A stretch of DNA of 64,000 bases from a virus. The translations under genes and the position numbers were made by a program. Below are positions 25,408 to 34,229 of the stretch, piece by piece (position 1 is the first letter of the stretch; each line of letters begins with the position of its first letter). The stretch is from IMG/VR virus record IMGVR_UViG_3300034019_001677, positions 1-64,000 of that record; one strand, written 5' to 3'. Below the pieces are notes generated by a model. That model saw only the letters and a program-made list of their open reading frames with translations. It did no database searches and was not told the origin of the DNA.

Positions 25408-25795
25408 GGCCTCCCGTCACCCGAAAGGTGCCGTTGATCTGCTGGCGCAGGAGCGGCATGGCCCCCACCGGCGCCCCCAGGTCTTCCTGCAGCTCGAAGC
25501 GGCCGCGGCGGCCGTTGATTACCGCCGCGGCCTTGCTGCCGCTCACAATCCGCGGATCGAGGGTGGCGGGACTCAGCAGCCGGCCGGTGCAGGGGAAAGT
25601 GGTCTCATCGACGCCCACCTGCTTCTCCCAGCGGCCGCGGTTGAGGCGCAGCGCCGCCAGGTAGTGGAGCGTCTCGGTGGCTGCCACCTGATTGCCGGTT
25701 TCGGGATCCTCGGTGAGGGTGGCGCCGGCCACCTCGAACGCCAGGGTGGCGGTGGCGAGGTGGCCGTAGGCGCTGGCGGGCTGGGGAGTGCTCAT
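25394..25795 (-). CDS. head closure (stopper)-like protein
   Basis: 133 aa from ATG 25795, chosen because it follows the upstream stop by 4 nt. It is beta-rich (YGHLATATLAFEVAGATL; YLAALRLNRGRWEKQVG) and ends GTFRVTGGRGNG. Small beta-barrel stoppers occupy this position between the connector and gp10-like neck protein. Synteny is the main evidence. Confidence 0.6.
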   Translation of the reverse strand: MSTPQPASAYGHLATATLAFEVAGATLTEDPETGNQVAATETLHYLAALRLNRGRWEKQVGVDETTFPCTGRLLSPATLDPRIVSGSKAAAVINGRRGRFELQEDLGAPVGAMPLLRQQINGTFRVTGGRGNG

Positions 25796-25799
25796 CAGA

Positions 25800-26108
25800 T
25801 CAGACCATGAAGCCGCAGGTGAGCGGTAGGCAGGCCTGCAGCTCGGCAAACTCCTGGCCGTAGTGGGTGGCCTCCAGGCCGCTGCCGGCGGAAGGCGGCG
25901 CCTGGCCTACCTGGGCGCCCACCTCCCGCACCCGGCAGGCGATCAGATGGGCGGCAAACAGGCCCACCCCATCACCATGCAGGTCTCCCCACACCGCTTC
26001 GCTGCAGCGCCGGCCGGCGGTGGCCAGCGCCGCCTCCAGCTGGGCGTGCGTGTGCACCTCCAGCTCAGGAAAGCGGTCGAGCAACTCGGAGAGGGTGGGG
26101 ATTGCCAT
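25800..26108 (-). CDS. DUF4054-type head-tail connector
   Basis: 102 aa from ATG 26108. The pattern F-P-E-L (LLDRFPELEVHTHAQLEAAL), then AVWGDLHGDGVGLFAAHLIA, and YGQEFAELQACLPLTCGFMV at the end match the DUF4054 adaptor family (conserved W-x-D ... A-H-x-L and Y-G-x-x-F). It forms the ring under the portal that the tail docks to. Confidence 0.78.
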   Translation of the reverse strand: MAIPTLSELLDRFPELEVHTHAQLEAALATAGRRCSEAVWGDLHGDGVGLFAAHLIACRVREVGAQVGQAPPSAGSGLEATHYGQEFAELQACLPLTCGFMV

Positions 26109-26110
26109 GG

Positions 26111-26659
26111 TCAGGGCCGGCCGTCGAGGAGCTCTTTCACGCGGGTGGCGAGCTTCTCGCGCACCACCTGCCGGTCTTCCTTGCGCAGCCACTGCTCCAG
26201 CTGCTCGGTGTTGCGGCAGCCGTAGATCAGTCGGATGGCCACCGCATTGGGCACGGCGGCCAACGACACCTCGCCGTCGGCAGTGGTGGCGCCATCGGTG
26301 AGCTCGATCTCTTGGATCAGGCCGCGGCCCATCAGCTCTTGGGTGTCGGGGCGGGCCTTGGCCTGCTCCCACAGCTTGCGGGGCACCGGGGCGTTGAGGC
26401 CCGGGTTGATCCGGAGAGTGGTGGGATTGGCGACGGGCCCGAACGCCCAGGCGATGGCGCCGCCACGGCAGCTCTGGAGACAGGCCTCGTTCAGCTCGGG
26501 GGTGAAGATCACCGCCAGCTCGCCGGCCTCCGGTTGGACGGAGACCGCCAGCTCGCCGGCCTCCGGTTGGACGGAGACCACCAGCTCGCCGGCCTCCGGT
26601 TGGTCCTCGGCGGGCTCGGCCTGGGGCTTGCTGATGAGTTTGGTGGGGGTGGTGGTCAT
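26111..26659 (-). CDS. head-region protein with 11-residue tandem repeats
   Basis: 182 aa. Residues about 18-52 are three tandem copies of QPEAGELAVSV (33-bp DNA repeats), then a globular part (FTPELNEACLQSCRGGAIAW ... LIYGCRNTEQLEQWLRKEDR). It is placed between the capsid gene and the DUF4054 connector. No family was recognised. The repeats may be a flexible surface arm. Confidence 0.6.
   Translation of the reverse strand: MTTTPTKLISKPQAEPAEDQPEAGELVVSVQPEAGELAVSVQPEAGELAVIFTPELNEACLQSCRGGAIAWAFGPVANPTTLRINPGLNAPVPRKLWEQAKARPDTQELMGRGLIQEIELTDGATTADGEVSLAAVPNAVAIRLIYGCRNTEQLEQWLRKEDRQVVREKLATRVKELLDGRP
26511..26603 (-). repeat. 33-bp tandem repeat, three copies
   Basis: Units start at 26511, 26544 and 26577. 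The first two are identical over 33 bp apart from the junction, and the third differs at its ends. They encode QPEAGEL(A/V)VSV. Confidence 0.85.
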
Positions 26660-26708
26660 GGAAAACCGATGGGGAACAGGGAAATGGTGCGGGGCTGATC
26701 AGCGGGGA

Positions 26709-27644
26709 TCAGCCGCCGTCCTGGATGTAGAGGAAGGCCAGGGGATAATCGGGGATGAAGCCGCCAATTTTGCTCATCGAGGGCACCACGAACTTGAGGT
26801 TCTTCGGCTGAGGCGGCAGGAAGGTGAGCGGCAGGGGGATGTGGAATTTCCCCTTGGTCGGATCCTTTCGGTAGAACAGCATCCGCCGGGCGCTGAGGTT
26901 GCCGCCGCTGTTGGCCGGGTCGAGCTCGTTGATCGGCTCCACCGACGTGATGCCCGGGTTCATCTTCAGGAACAGCTCCAGCACCGTGGTGTTGTCGGTC
27001 GTGGAACGGCAGGTAGTGGAGACGATGCGGTGATCCGATTCACCCATCAGCACGGCATTGGGCTGCTCAATCTGCTTGGAGTTGACCCGCATTTGGGTGA
27101 CGCCGAAGTTGAGCAGATCGAGCATCTGCTGGGGGGTGGTGTTGGGGTCGTTGAACCAGGCGTCGCTGTTGTTGCCCGTCACCACCACACGATCGATGGC
27201 CGGGTGGTTGAGCATGCCCCGCAGGCCGGTGCCGGCCCGGCCAAACAGGCAGGTGATGTTGTTGCGGCGCTCGTAGGAGTCGCGCACCGCTTCGGCCTTC
27301 TCGTTGGTGAGGTTGACGCCGGCCATCTTTGCGGCCAGCAGCTCGCCCTGGGTGTAGTCGAACGAGCCGCCGAACTCGCGGATCTCGTTGACGATCTCAC
27401 CCACCTTCACGCCGGAGCGGGGCAAATCGTCGGCCGCATCAGCGATCAGATCAAAGGCGCCGGTGCGATCCCACAGGGTGCGCTTGATCGACGTGGCGCC
27501 GGGGTTCACCTCGAAGCTGACCGGGCAAATCCTGGGGTAAACGATTTCGGCATAGGGTTTGCGCAGCACACCGGGAATGATGTGCTGCAGCTGGTCGGCC
27601 AGGAACGCCCCACTCTGGTAGGCGTCGTCCATTCGGTGGCTCAT
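26709..27644 (-). CDS. major capsid protein (DUF2184 family)
   Basis: 311 aa. The segments LRKPYAEIVYPRICPVSFEV, GEIVNEIREFGGSFDYTQGE and YERRNNITCLFGRAGTGLRG, and the C-terminal PLAFLYIQDGG, follow the DUF2184 HK97-fold capsid pattern. It is flanked by the DUF2190-like cement protein and the connectors, which is the usual DUF1073-portal/DUF2184-capsid set. Full-length for the family. Confidence 0.85.
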   Translation of the reverse strand: MSHRMDDAYQSGAFLADQLQHIIPGVLRKPYAEIVYPRICPVSFEVNPGATSIKRTLWDRTGAFDLIADAADDLPRSGVKVGEIVNEIREFGGSFDYTQGELLAAKMAGVNLTNEKAEAVRDSYERRNNITCLFGRAGTGLRGMLNHPAIDRVVVTGNNSDAWFNDPNTTPQQMLDLLNFGVTQMRVNSKQIEQPNAVLMGESDHRIVSTTCRSTTDNTTVLELFLKMNPGITSVEPINELDPANSGGNLSARRMLFYRKDPTKGKFHIPLPLTFLPPQPKNLKFVVPSMSKIGGFIPDYPLAFLYIQDGG

Positions 27645-27696
27645 TGTTCGGGCTCCAGGAGGGGGCAGGGGGAAGGAAGGGGGATGGTGGGGAGGA

Positions 27697-28269
27697 TCAG
27701 GTGTCAGCGGTGAAGGTCAGCGCGGCAGGCGCGTTGACCCGCAGCACCAGCAGGCCACCGGCAGCGGCGCCGCGTTCGATCTCCCAGGCGCCGGCAGCCA
27801 GGTTGAGGCTGTTGCCCGCCGAGGCCGTCTTGCCCCACTTGCCGGCATTGGCGCCGGACTTGAAGTAGCGCAGGGCCCCTCCGGGATCAACGGCCTCGAA
27901 GACCTCGATGTAGATCGAGCCCTCCTTGAGGATGTTCACCGCATAACCGGGATGAATGCCCTCCTGGTAAGAAGTCGCGGCATCACGGTGGCTGAGCTCC
28001 TGGACATCGGTGAGCACCGAGATGCCGAGGATCGCGCCGGCGGCGGTGGCCACCTGGGCGGAGTTGGGCAGCACGCCGGAGCCGTTGCGCACCAGCGGCA
28101 CGCCAAAAGGCAACACGCCATTGGTTTCGTTGCTGCCGCTGATGATCCGGCTCCCGCTGATGTCGGCCAGCTCGCCGATGCGGCCGATGGCCATCTGCAT
28201 CGGGTAGTCACGGCCCACACCCACTTGGGGGTTCATGCTGCCGGCGTTGTTGGTGAAGGTCTGGGCCAT
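27697..28269 (-). CDS. structural cement / decoration protein (DUF2190-like)
   Basis: 190 aa, small-residue rich with repeated beta strands: GRDYPMQMAIGRIGELADIS, VPLVRNGSGVLPNSAQVATA, GAILGISVLTDVQELSHRDA and PGYAVNILKEGSIYIEV. These match the structural cement proteins that follow DUF2213 and precede DUF2184. It is present in many copies on the capsid surface in related phages. Confidence 0.78.
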   Translation of the reverse strand: MAQTFTNNAGSMNPQVGVGRDYPMQMAIGRIGELADISGSRIISGSNETNGVLPFGVPLVRNGSGVLPNSAQVATAAGAILGISVLTDVQELSHRDAATSYQEGIHPGYAVNILKEGSIYIEVFEAVDPGGALRYFKSGANAGKWGKTASAGNSLNLAAGAWEIERGAAAGGLLVLRVNAPAALTFTADT

Positions 28270-28316
28270 GGAAGGAATGCGGAGGGGCGGGGGGAGGGGG
28301 AAGGGCTAGGGGGGAA

Positions 28317-29612
28317 TCAGCTGGCGGGGTCCTGCCAGGCGTTGGCCAGCGCGTTCTGGTGCTCCGCCGCGGCCGCTGCGATGCCATCGGCGCCGTCGGT
28401 GCGGGGGCCGGTGGTGATGCCCTGCAACTGGCGGACCAGCATCTGGGCGGCATCGGCCTGGTAGGGCACCTGTTCGGCAGCCTCGTAGGCGGCATCGAAG
28501 CGGGCGGCGATGTACTCGTCGCTGCGGTTCTCGATGCCATCGATGCGCACCTCAGCAGCCTCGAGGGCGAGCACCTGCACCTCGCGGTTGCTGAGGCCGT
28601 CGTGCCGCTCGCGCTGGCCGCCCATGATCAGGCTGGCCTTCTCGAGCACGTCGACGCGCTCGGCCACCAGCTGCTGAATCAGCTCCGGATCAGGCTGAGG
28701 GGCGGAATCAGCCCGCTCGGCCACCAGGGCCTCCAGCTCGCTCAGCTGCTCGGCCAGGCTGTCGAAGCGCAGCTCGGCGGCGGCCAGGTCGTCAACGGTG
28801 GCCTTGTAGACCTCCCACGGCACGCTGCGGCCGGGGGTGGCGGAATCGCCGCGGGCTCGCTTGCGCTTGGCCATGCCGTAGCCGTCTTCCTTCTCGTCGG
28901 GCTCCATCTCGCCCTTGTCTTCCATTTCTTCGGGGTCCATCTCTTCCTCGGCGTTTGCCTTGGATTTGGAGGAGCTCTTCATGTCGGCACGGTCGGTGGG
29001 TTGAGCGGAAGCGGGCATGGGGGTGGCCTCAGGAAGGGAAGGGAGAAGATCGGCGGAAACAGCGATGACCGGCGGGTCGTCGGCATCGGCGGAGTCGAAG
29101 TGCAGGCACACTTCGGCGCCCGCGCGGGCCTTGCGGGTGACGGCGAGATGGTTGCCGCTGATGTTCCGCTGCACGCCGTCGTAACGAGTGCCATCGGGCG
29201 CCACGCCGGGGGTGGGGTCGTACTCGCAGCGGTAGCCCACGGAGAGCTCCACCGCATCGCGACGCTTGACGGCCTCGATGGCTTCTCGATCCGTCAGGGT
29301 GACGGTGCCATGCACAAAGCCGTCGGTGAACTCCACCTGGGTGCCGCTGTGGCCCCGGGTGTGTTGCCGCACGGTGTCGGGCGTGAGCAGCTGGGGCGGA
29401 TGCTCCAGCGTCACCGGCAGGCCGCCCATCGACAGAAGAGAATCCGGACGGGACACCTCTTCCGGCGGGCGATATTCGACCCGTTTCGACCCATCCGGGT
29501 TGGTGTAGGTCTGGCAGCCGCTGCGGGAGAACGTCCCACGCACGCGCACGTAGCCCTCTGGAGTTTCCAGAAAGCTGGCGGGTAGGTTGGAGCGATCGAA
29601 GCGGAATTGCAC
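28317..29612 (-). CDS. DUF2213 head maturation protease fused to scaffold
   Basis: 431 aa. Residues 1-185 carry the DUF2213 pattern: FLETPEGYVRVRGTFSRSG, LLSMGGLPVTLEHPPQLLTP, VEFTDGFVHGTVTLTDREA and VELSVGYRCEYDPTPGV. A Pro/Ser/Lys/Glu-rich highly charged linker (about 205-250) and a long helical part (about 270-420) look like a scaffolding domain. It would process the prohead and template capsid assembly. Any cleavage of the large cargo proteins in this genome would be expected from this enzyme. Confidence 0.85.
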   Translation of the reverse strand: MQFRFDRSNLPASFLETPEGYVRVRGTFSRSGCQTYTNPDGSKRVEYRPPEEVSRPDSLLSMGGLPVTLEHPPQLLTPDTVRQHTRGHSGTQVEFTDGFVHGTVTLTDREAIEAVKRRDAVELSVGYRCEYDPTPGVAPDGTRYDGVQRNISGNHLAVTRKARAGAEVCLHFDSADADDPPVIAVSADLLPSLPEATPMPASAQPTDRADMKSSSKSKANAEEEMDPEEMEDKGEMEPDEKEDGYGMAKRKRARGDSATPGRSVPWEVYKATVDDLAAAELRFDSLAEQLSELEALVAERADSAPQPDPELIQQLVAERVDVLEKASLIMGGQRERHDGLSNREVQVLALEAAEVRIDGIENRSDEYIAARFDAAYEAAEQVPYQADAAQMLVRQLQGITTGPRTDGADGIAAAAAEHQNALANAWQDPAS

Positions 29613-29687
29613 CGGCAGATAGCAGGAGCTGCCAGCAAGATGGGGCCGCCGGGTCTAACTTGCGCCTGTTGATGCCATAAACGCACC

Positions 29688-29915
29688 GTGCCCACTCTCC
29701 TGCCAGACGCAATGGTGCGGCGCCTGTTGGGTGCACGTTTGGGCGTGATTATGCAGCAGCGGGGCGTCAGCCAGCAGCAGCTGGCGCAGCACCTGGAGGT
29801 GCACCGCAGCGCCGTGAGCCGCTGGTGCTCCGGCGAGCGGGATCCCAACCCAGGCCAGCTGCGATCGATCTGCCTGCTGCTGGCGATCGATCCGGCCCTG
29901 CTGCTGGGGCTCTGA
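29688..29915 (+). CDS. XRE-family HTH regulator
   Basis: 75 aa. A single helix-turn-helix domain covers most of the protein: LLGARLGVIMQQRGVSQQQL, AQHLEVHRSAVSRWCSGERD, then NPGQLRSICLLLAIDPALLL. It is a minimal Cro/C1-like repressor without a C-terminal dimer domain. It is read on the plus strand from the 75-bp region that diverges from the DUF2213 gene, so it could control the head operon promoter. ATG 29712 is an alternative start. Confidence 0.8.
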   Translation: MPTLLPDAMVRRLLGARLGVIMQQRGVSQQQLAQHLEVHRSAVSRWCSGERDPNPGQLRSICLLLAIDPALLLGL

Positions 29916-30081
29916 TCAGCGCTTGGCCTGTGGCTTGCCTTCGCGGGCGGTGGCCACAGGAGGGGCATCCTGGAGGCGCAGCATCACCGTGGTCTCCACG
30001 GCCACGTTGGCCCAGTCGATGGGCTCGCCATCGGCCCGGGGGGCCTGGGGGGGGAAAGCTGGGGGGCTGGTGGGTGCTCAT
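29916..30081 (-). pseudogene. small protein gene broken at a G8 run
   Basis: ATG at 30081 overlaps the upstream stop by ATGA. As written, the frame turns after PSFPPP at a run of eight C (minus strand; G8 at 30047-30054) into an arginine-rich out-of-frame string. With seven C it would read PSFPPQAPRADGEPIDWANV, then AVETTVMLRLQDAPPVATAR and end GKPQAKR at 29916 (54 aa). That version has ordinary composition and a clean stop. The extra base may be a real frameshift, a phase-variable tract or a sequencing error. Confidence 0.55.
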
Positions 30082-32069
30082 TGGGCCAGGGTGGCGCATT
30101 GCATCCGGAGGGCATCGATCCGGACCTCCAGGATGTTGGCAGCGGCATCACGGCGCCGGCTGCCACCAAGGCGTTGCCGCGGCCCGGCGGCCAGGCCGGC
30201 GGCTTCCTTTCCCCGTACCGGAGCAATGCCCCGCTGGGCGCGGCACTCTTTCGGCAGAGAGATGCAGGCGTTCCCGCAGCTGTAGCCCGTGCGGCACTGC
30301 CGCTTGAGAGCGTCGATTCGCTCCTGCAGGCTGTCGGCCCGGGGCCGCTTGCGCAGACCCAGGGCCATCAGCTCCTGCTCTACAGCGGCGAACACGTCCC
30401 GCTCCAGCTCCTGCCGCACCTTCGTTTCAGATTCGCCCGCTTCCACTCGATCAGCAGCGCGGTTGAGAGCGGAGCTGATGGGCCCGCTGGAGCTCTTCAG
30501 ACGCTCGAACACCGACAGGGCCTCGCTGGCCTCGCCGGCAACCTTGGCGCTCTGCTGCTGGTTGATCACGTTGCCAGCCTTCTCCGCGAGGGTGGAGGCT
30601 GCTCTGGTCTTGGAGACGGTGCCAAACAGGCGCTTCTCCCGCGTGATTTTGGCCTTCAGGCCGGCGGAGAGCTTGGCCCGGGTGAAGAGGTTGTCCTTGA
30701 CCTCCTGGCTCATCCCGAAGAGGTCCATCGTGGTCTGGGTGCGCTGCTCGCTGGCAGCGGCATGTTCCACCAGCTCGAGCAGCGTCTGATCAGCAATGCC
30801 CTTGCGGGAGCCGATCATCTTGAACACCTCCCGCTGCTTTGCCTCATCGAGGCCGCTGCCGCCAATGATCGCGCCGCGGTTCACGCTCAGATCACCGCGC
30901 ACCACGGCGTTGAACACCTCGCCGGGCAGCTTGCTGAGTTTGAGGCCCTTCTCCGCCTGGCCGCTGCGCAGCGGCAGGCCCTTGGCCTCCACATCAGCCT
31001 GGGACCTGATGCCAGTGTCGCGGAAAAATTTGGCGGCATCCATCGGGGTGCCGGCACCCTCGGCAATGTTCTGCATGGCGCCGATCGCCCGGGCTTCGGT
31101 GGCGGTTTTTGCGTTGAGGAAGCGCACGGTCACCTCCTCGGCTCCCAGGCGCCGGGCCAGGGCCATCCGGTTGTGGCCGTTCACCACGTAGACCTTGCCG
31201 TCGGCTGGGTCCTTCCAGACGCTCATCACGCCGGCGAGGTTTGGATCCCACTTGCGAACACCCGAGAGGCTGCCCACCTCACCGGTGCCCTCAGTGGCGT
31301 TCAACTTGTACTGGAACCGCCCTGGATCGAAGACGATCTCACCGGGCTTCATGTTGCGGACGGTGCCGGGCTCCGTGGAAGCGCTGGCGGCCTCGGGGAG
31401 CTTGCCGGTGCGCAGGTACTCGGCAATCTCGGGCCGGGCCAACAGCTTCTCCACCCGCTTGGTGGTGCGCTCCTGTTGCCGCTCTCTTGCGGCCACTCCC
31501 CGGGCGGCCGACACCTGAGAGGCGGTGGCCACGGCGGCCTTGTCGCCGGCGGCCGCCAGCTGCTGCAGACGCCGCAGGCGAGCCTGGCCGATCGCGCTGC
31601 CCGGGGTGATCCGGCATTCCTTCTGCAGGGAGATGCAGGCGGAGCCGCAGCTGTAGCCGGTGGTGCATTTGCGCTTCTGACCGGTGGCCCGGTTACTGCG
31701 GCGGAAATCCATCCGCACGGCAGGAGCCCGCAGCTGCAGGAACGAATCCGATCTCAGCTCCCAGCCACGCTCACCGATGCCGTCCCAGGCGGGCCGGTAG
31801 CCGACACCTTCCGCATCGACACGAAAGCGGTAGACCAGACCATCGGCGGCCATCCGCCCGGCATGGCCGGCGCCCTCCTGCCGCCAGTCGAGCACCAGGG
31901 CGCCGGGAAGGACCTCCGCCAGCAGCTGTTGCAAGACCGGAGAGACCCGATCGGCAGCGTCATGCCGCAGGGCCGCCGGCCGGCGGGGCAGGGCCTGCCG
32001 GGCCGTCGAGACAGGCAACTGGGCCTCGATGGCCGAGAGGCGATCCTGCAGGGCCTGGTGACGGCTCAT
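30078..32069 (-). CDS. large multidomain protein with ParB/Srx-like domain and two TGYSCG modules
   Basis: 663 aa. An N-terminal helix (HQALQDRLSAIEAQL) is followed by a small alpha/beta domain (about 40-120). Cys module 1 lies near 133-165 (KCTTGYSCGSACISLQKEC). A ParB/Srx-like domain spans about 240-360: MKPGEIVFDPGRFQYKL, then DGKVYVVNGHNRMALARRLG and VRFLNAKTATEARAIGAMQN. This is followed by a helical region and Cys module 2 near 590 (QCRTGYSCGNACISLPKEC). It ends with another RIDAL string (VRIDALRMQCATLAQ). The combination of unrelated domains joined by a repeated module is typical of polyvalent proteins packaged with phage DNA. It lies upstream of the head genes. Confidence 0.72.
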   Translation of the reverse strand: MSRHQALQDRLSAIEAQLPVSTARQALPRRPAALRHDAADRVSPVLQQLLAEVLPGALVLDWRQEGAGHAGRMAADGLVYRFRVDAEGVGYRPAWDGIGERGWELRSDSFLQLRAPAVRMDFRRSNRATGQKRKCTTGYSCGSACISLQKECRITPGSAIGQARLRRLQQLAAAGDKAAVATASQVSAARGVAARERQQERTTKRVEKLLARPEIAEYLRTGKLPEAASASTEPGTVRNMKPGEIVFDPGRFQYKLNATEGTGEVGSLSGVRKWDPNLAGVMSVWKDPADGKVYVVNGHNRMALARRLGAEEVTVRFLNAKTATEARAIGAMQNIAEGAGTPMDAAKFFRDTGIRSQADVEAKGLPLRSGQAEKGLKLSKLPGEVFNAVVRGDLSVNRGAIIGGSGLDEAKQREVFKMIGSRKGIADQTLLELVEHAAASEQRTQTTMDLFGMSQEVKDNLFTRAKLSAGLKAKITREKRLFGTVSKTRAASTLAEKAGNVINQQQSAKVAGEASEALSVFERLKSSSGPISSALNRAADRVEAGESETKVRQELERDVFAAVEQELMALGLRKRPRADSLQERIDALKRQCRTGYSCGNACISLPKECRAQRGIAPVRGKEAAGLAAGPRQRLGGSRRRDAAANILEVRIDALRMQCATLAQ

Positions 32070-32563
32070 CGATCAGGGGCCTCCTTCCATGGCCGTGGCG
32101 GTGTCAGGCGGCTGCGCAGGTGGTCCGCCGCGGCAGCACTTGTCGAAGATGCTGCGGAGGTGATCGCGGCCCTCACGTCTGCGGCGGGAATCATCCCGGC
32201 TGCCTTGGCAGCATCCTCAACCTCCTGATGCGTCGGGAATCGAGCCCCCGGTGCAAGGGTCGTCATCGCCTGCTGCTGGATCTCTGCAGCTTGCGACCAG
32301 ACATCAGCCCGGAGCCTTTCGGCATCCACCACCTGTTGTTGGAAGGTGATGACCGGCGCCAGCGCCGCTTTCAGGTCTTCGATGGGCTTTGTGGCCACCG
32401 CCAGCAGCCGCTCCTCCAGTCCCTCGAGGGCCGTGTCGATCCGGTCTTCCGCCCGATCCAGCGCGGCATCGATCGCCCCGTTCAGCTGTGGGCGGACCTT
32501 GTTTGCCAGTTTCAGGACGAGGCGATCCAGGAGGGGGTCCAGCAGTCGATCAAGCCAGTTCAT
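32066..32563 (-). CDS. helical protein of unknown function, 165 aa
   Basis: The protein is strongly helical and coiled-coil-like (LLDPLLDRLVLKLANKVRPQ; AAEIQQQAMTTL), Ala-rich at the C-terminus, with no Cys. It is coupled by ATGA to the large protein that follows and to the 90-aa gene before it. No family was recognised. It may be a partner or chaperone of the 663-aa protein. Confidence 0.58.
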   Translation of the reverse strand: MNWLDRLLDPLLDRLVLKLANKVRPQLNGAIDAALDRAEDRIDTALEGLEERLLAVATKPIEDLKAALAPVITFQQQVVDAERLRADVWSQAAEIQQQAMTTLAPGARFPTHQEVEDAAKAAGMIPAADVRAAITSAASSTSAAAADHLRSRLTPPRPWKEAPDR

Positions 32564-32832
32564 CGGGATACTCCGAGAAGAGTTTTCATGCGCTCGAGCC
32601 GGGCCTGCAGGGCATCAATGCGGCTGTCGCCCCGGTCGCTCTGGCCCGTGCCTTTCGGTCGGTAGGTAACCATGCCGCTTTTGGTGAACTTGAACGTGAA
32701 GCGCTGCTGGTTGGACACAAACTCTCCCTGGGGCTCGCCGCCCTGGTCAGAAATCGAGAGGATCCGCACCGGTCTGATTTGCTCGCTGAGCAGCTCGGTG
32801 GCCAGCTGCACCATTTCGGTTCGTCGGTCCAT
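32560..32832 (-). CDS. small protein with C-terminal RIDAL helix, 90 aa
   Basis: It begins MDRRTEMVQLATELLSEQIR and ends SRIDALQARLERMKTLLGVSR. The RIDAL helix resembles the header that precedes the Cys modules in the three large proteins. The middle is beta-rich (RFTFKFTKSGMVTYRPKG). It is the first gene of the four-gene block 32832-29916. No known family. Confidence 0.6.
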   Translation of the reverse strand: MDRRTEMVQLATELLSEQIRPVRILSISDQGGEPQGEFVSNQQRFTFKFTKSGMVTYRPKGTGQSDRGDSRIDALQARLERMKTLLGVSR

Positions 32833-32902
32833 AGGTTCGATGCGCTTTGGCCTCAGTCTGGGCCCGGTATGGTTGCCCGCTGTGATTCAGTTGCCGTGAC
32901 CA

Positions 32903-33286
32903 CTAGACCCTCCATTTGAACGGCGGGGAACGCGGATTCTTGAAATACTTCCCGCTCGGGGTGCCTGTTGCCGGCGCCAAACCCGCCGAAGACGTGGAGA
33001 CTACTCCGGGCAACCCCAACAGGCTGTTGTAAGCGATCTGCGCTCCATCGCCGCCGTCGTGGTTGTGGCTGTTGCCGCGAACGTAGGTTTCGATCATCAC
33101 CGGCAGCGCCTGATCGAGCCGGCCCAGGCTGGCGCCCGTGGTGCCCGGGGCGTTGACCGGGTTGTCCTCACCGGGGCTGACGGTGATTGCCGGGGCTTCG
33201 GACCTGGAGTAAGCCTGCGCTCTGCTGCAGTAGATCCGCGTGCCGACCTGCACCGTGCCCGGCAGGGTGACGGTGCAGGTCGGCAC
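32903..33286 (-). CDS. small tail fibre-related protein
   Basis: 127 aa from a GTG at 33286 (frame choice: the longer upstream extension is the antisense of the Gly-rich fibre gene). It contains SHNHDGGDGAQIAYNSLLGL, the same string as in the 419-aa fibre, from a shared 107-bp DNA segment. The C-terminus is basic. The start is not certain. It may be a recombined fibre tip or a remnant that keeps part of the fibre. Confidence 0.5.
   Translation of the reverse strand: MPTCTVTLPGTVQVGTRIYCSRAQAYSRSEAPAITVSPGEDNPVNAPGTTGASLGRLDQALPVMIETYVRGNSHNHDGGDGAQIAYNSLLGLPGVVSTSSAGLAPATGTPSGKYFKNPRSPPFKWRV
32971..33077 (-). repeat. duplicated fibre segment, copy 2
   Basis: About 107 bp matching 35268-35374 with only a few mismatches. 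It codes for the NSHNHDGGDG...YNSLLGLPGVV motif. Confidence 0.85.
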
Positions 33287-33341
33287 GCGGAGGCTGGGGT
33301 GGTCATGGGTGGGGCGTTGTAGTCGGGGATGCTGCGGGGGG

Positions 33342-34229
33342 CTAGATCGGGTAGCGGATAATGACGATGCCGGAGCCGCCGTTGCCGCCAGTACCGCTTG
33401 CACCCGCAGCGCTATGACCACCACCACCACCACCGGTATTTGGCTGACCACTGTTTGAGCTTCCGCTGCTAACGCCTGCAGCGCCACCGCCCAAGCCCCC
33501 AGCACCGCCTGAGCCGCCTGGGCGGATGCCGCCGCCGCCGCCGCCTGCTCGTGCAACTGCTGTGCCAGTGATGGTGGATGTTATGCCGTTACCGCCTGCG
33601 CCGCTTTGTGTCGAGCTTGTCGCATTTCCGCCCGGTGCACCCGCGCCGCCGCCGCCACCTGTCGGGAATGGTGACAAGCGAATATTGCCATTACCACCAC
33701 CGATAGATCCTTGTCCCGTCGTTCCCGAACCGCCAAATGACTGGCCAAGGCTATTTTCGCCGCCGCCGCCGCCGCTGCCGCCGCTATTGCCGTCACTGGA
33801 TTGAGCGCCAGCGCCACCTCCTATAGCGATAACCGAAGAAAAACTGGAGTTGCCTCCATTCGTGGCTGTGGCGAAGCCTGCTGTGCCGCCTGCGCCAACG
33901 ACTACGGGATAAGACCCCGCTGTTAATACAAGGGGTGTTTCTGCGCTGACATTCTGACCAGACAATTCACCTTGAACTGAACATCTATAACCACCGGCGC
34001 CACCACCTCCTTTAATAGCAGCGCCACCGCCAGCAACAATTAAATACTCAACACTCCCTCCATTGGTAACAGAAAACGTAGATGCGCCAACAGTCGTAAA
34101 CCGGTGCACACGGTAGTTGATGCCGCCAACAGTTATATCTGTAACAGTATCGCCACCAGTGGCAATAACGCCGCCGGAAGGCGGGGTCAAGCTCCCCACA
34201 AACGCCACATCAAACAGGCTGAACGTCAT
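33342..34229 (-). CDS. glycine-rich tail fibre tip protein
   Basis: 295 aa from ATG 34229, which overlaps the upstream stop by ATGA. After a short N-terminal domain (FSLFDVAFVGSLTPPSGG; VHRFTTVGASTFSVTNGG) comes VEYLIVAGGGAAIKGGGGAG and about 200 residues of Gly/Ser/Asn-rich sequence, ending GGSGIVIIRYPI. This is the layout of glycine-rich fibre tips or adhesins, some of which fold as polyglycine-II sandwiches. It is likely in contact with the receptor. Confidence 0.68.
   Translation of the reverse strand: MTFSLFDVAFVGSLTPPSGGVIATGGDTVTDITVGGINYRVHRFTTVGASTFSVTNGGSVEYLIVAGGGAAIKGGGGAGGYRCSVQGELSGQNVSAETPLVLTAGSYPVVVGAGGTAGFATATNGGNSSFSSVIAIGGGAGAQSSDGNSGGSGGGGGENSLGQSFGGSGTTGQGSIGGGNGNIRLSPFPTGGGGGAGAPGGNATSSTQSGAGGNGITSTITGTAVARAGGGGGGIRPGGSGGAGGLGGGAAGVSSGSSNSGQPNTGGGGGGHSAAGASGTGGNGGSGIVIIRYPI

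Noticed and set aside
33342-33800. Gly-rich region as collagen or a toxin-type RTX repeat
   Set aside because: There is no G-x-Y periodicity and no GGxGxDxLx nonapeptide. It is plain Gly/Ser/Asn-rich sequence as in fibre tips.
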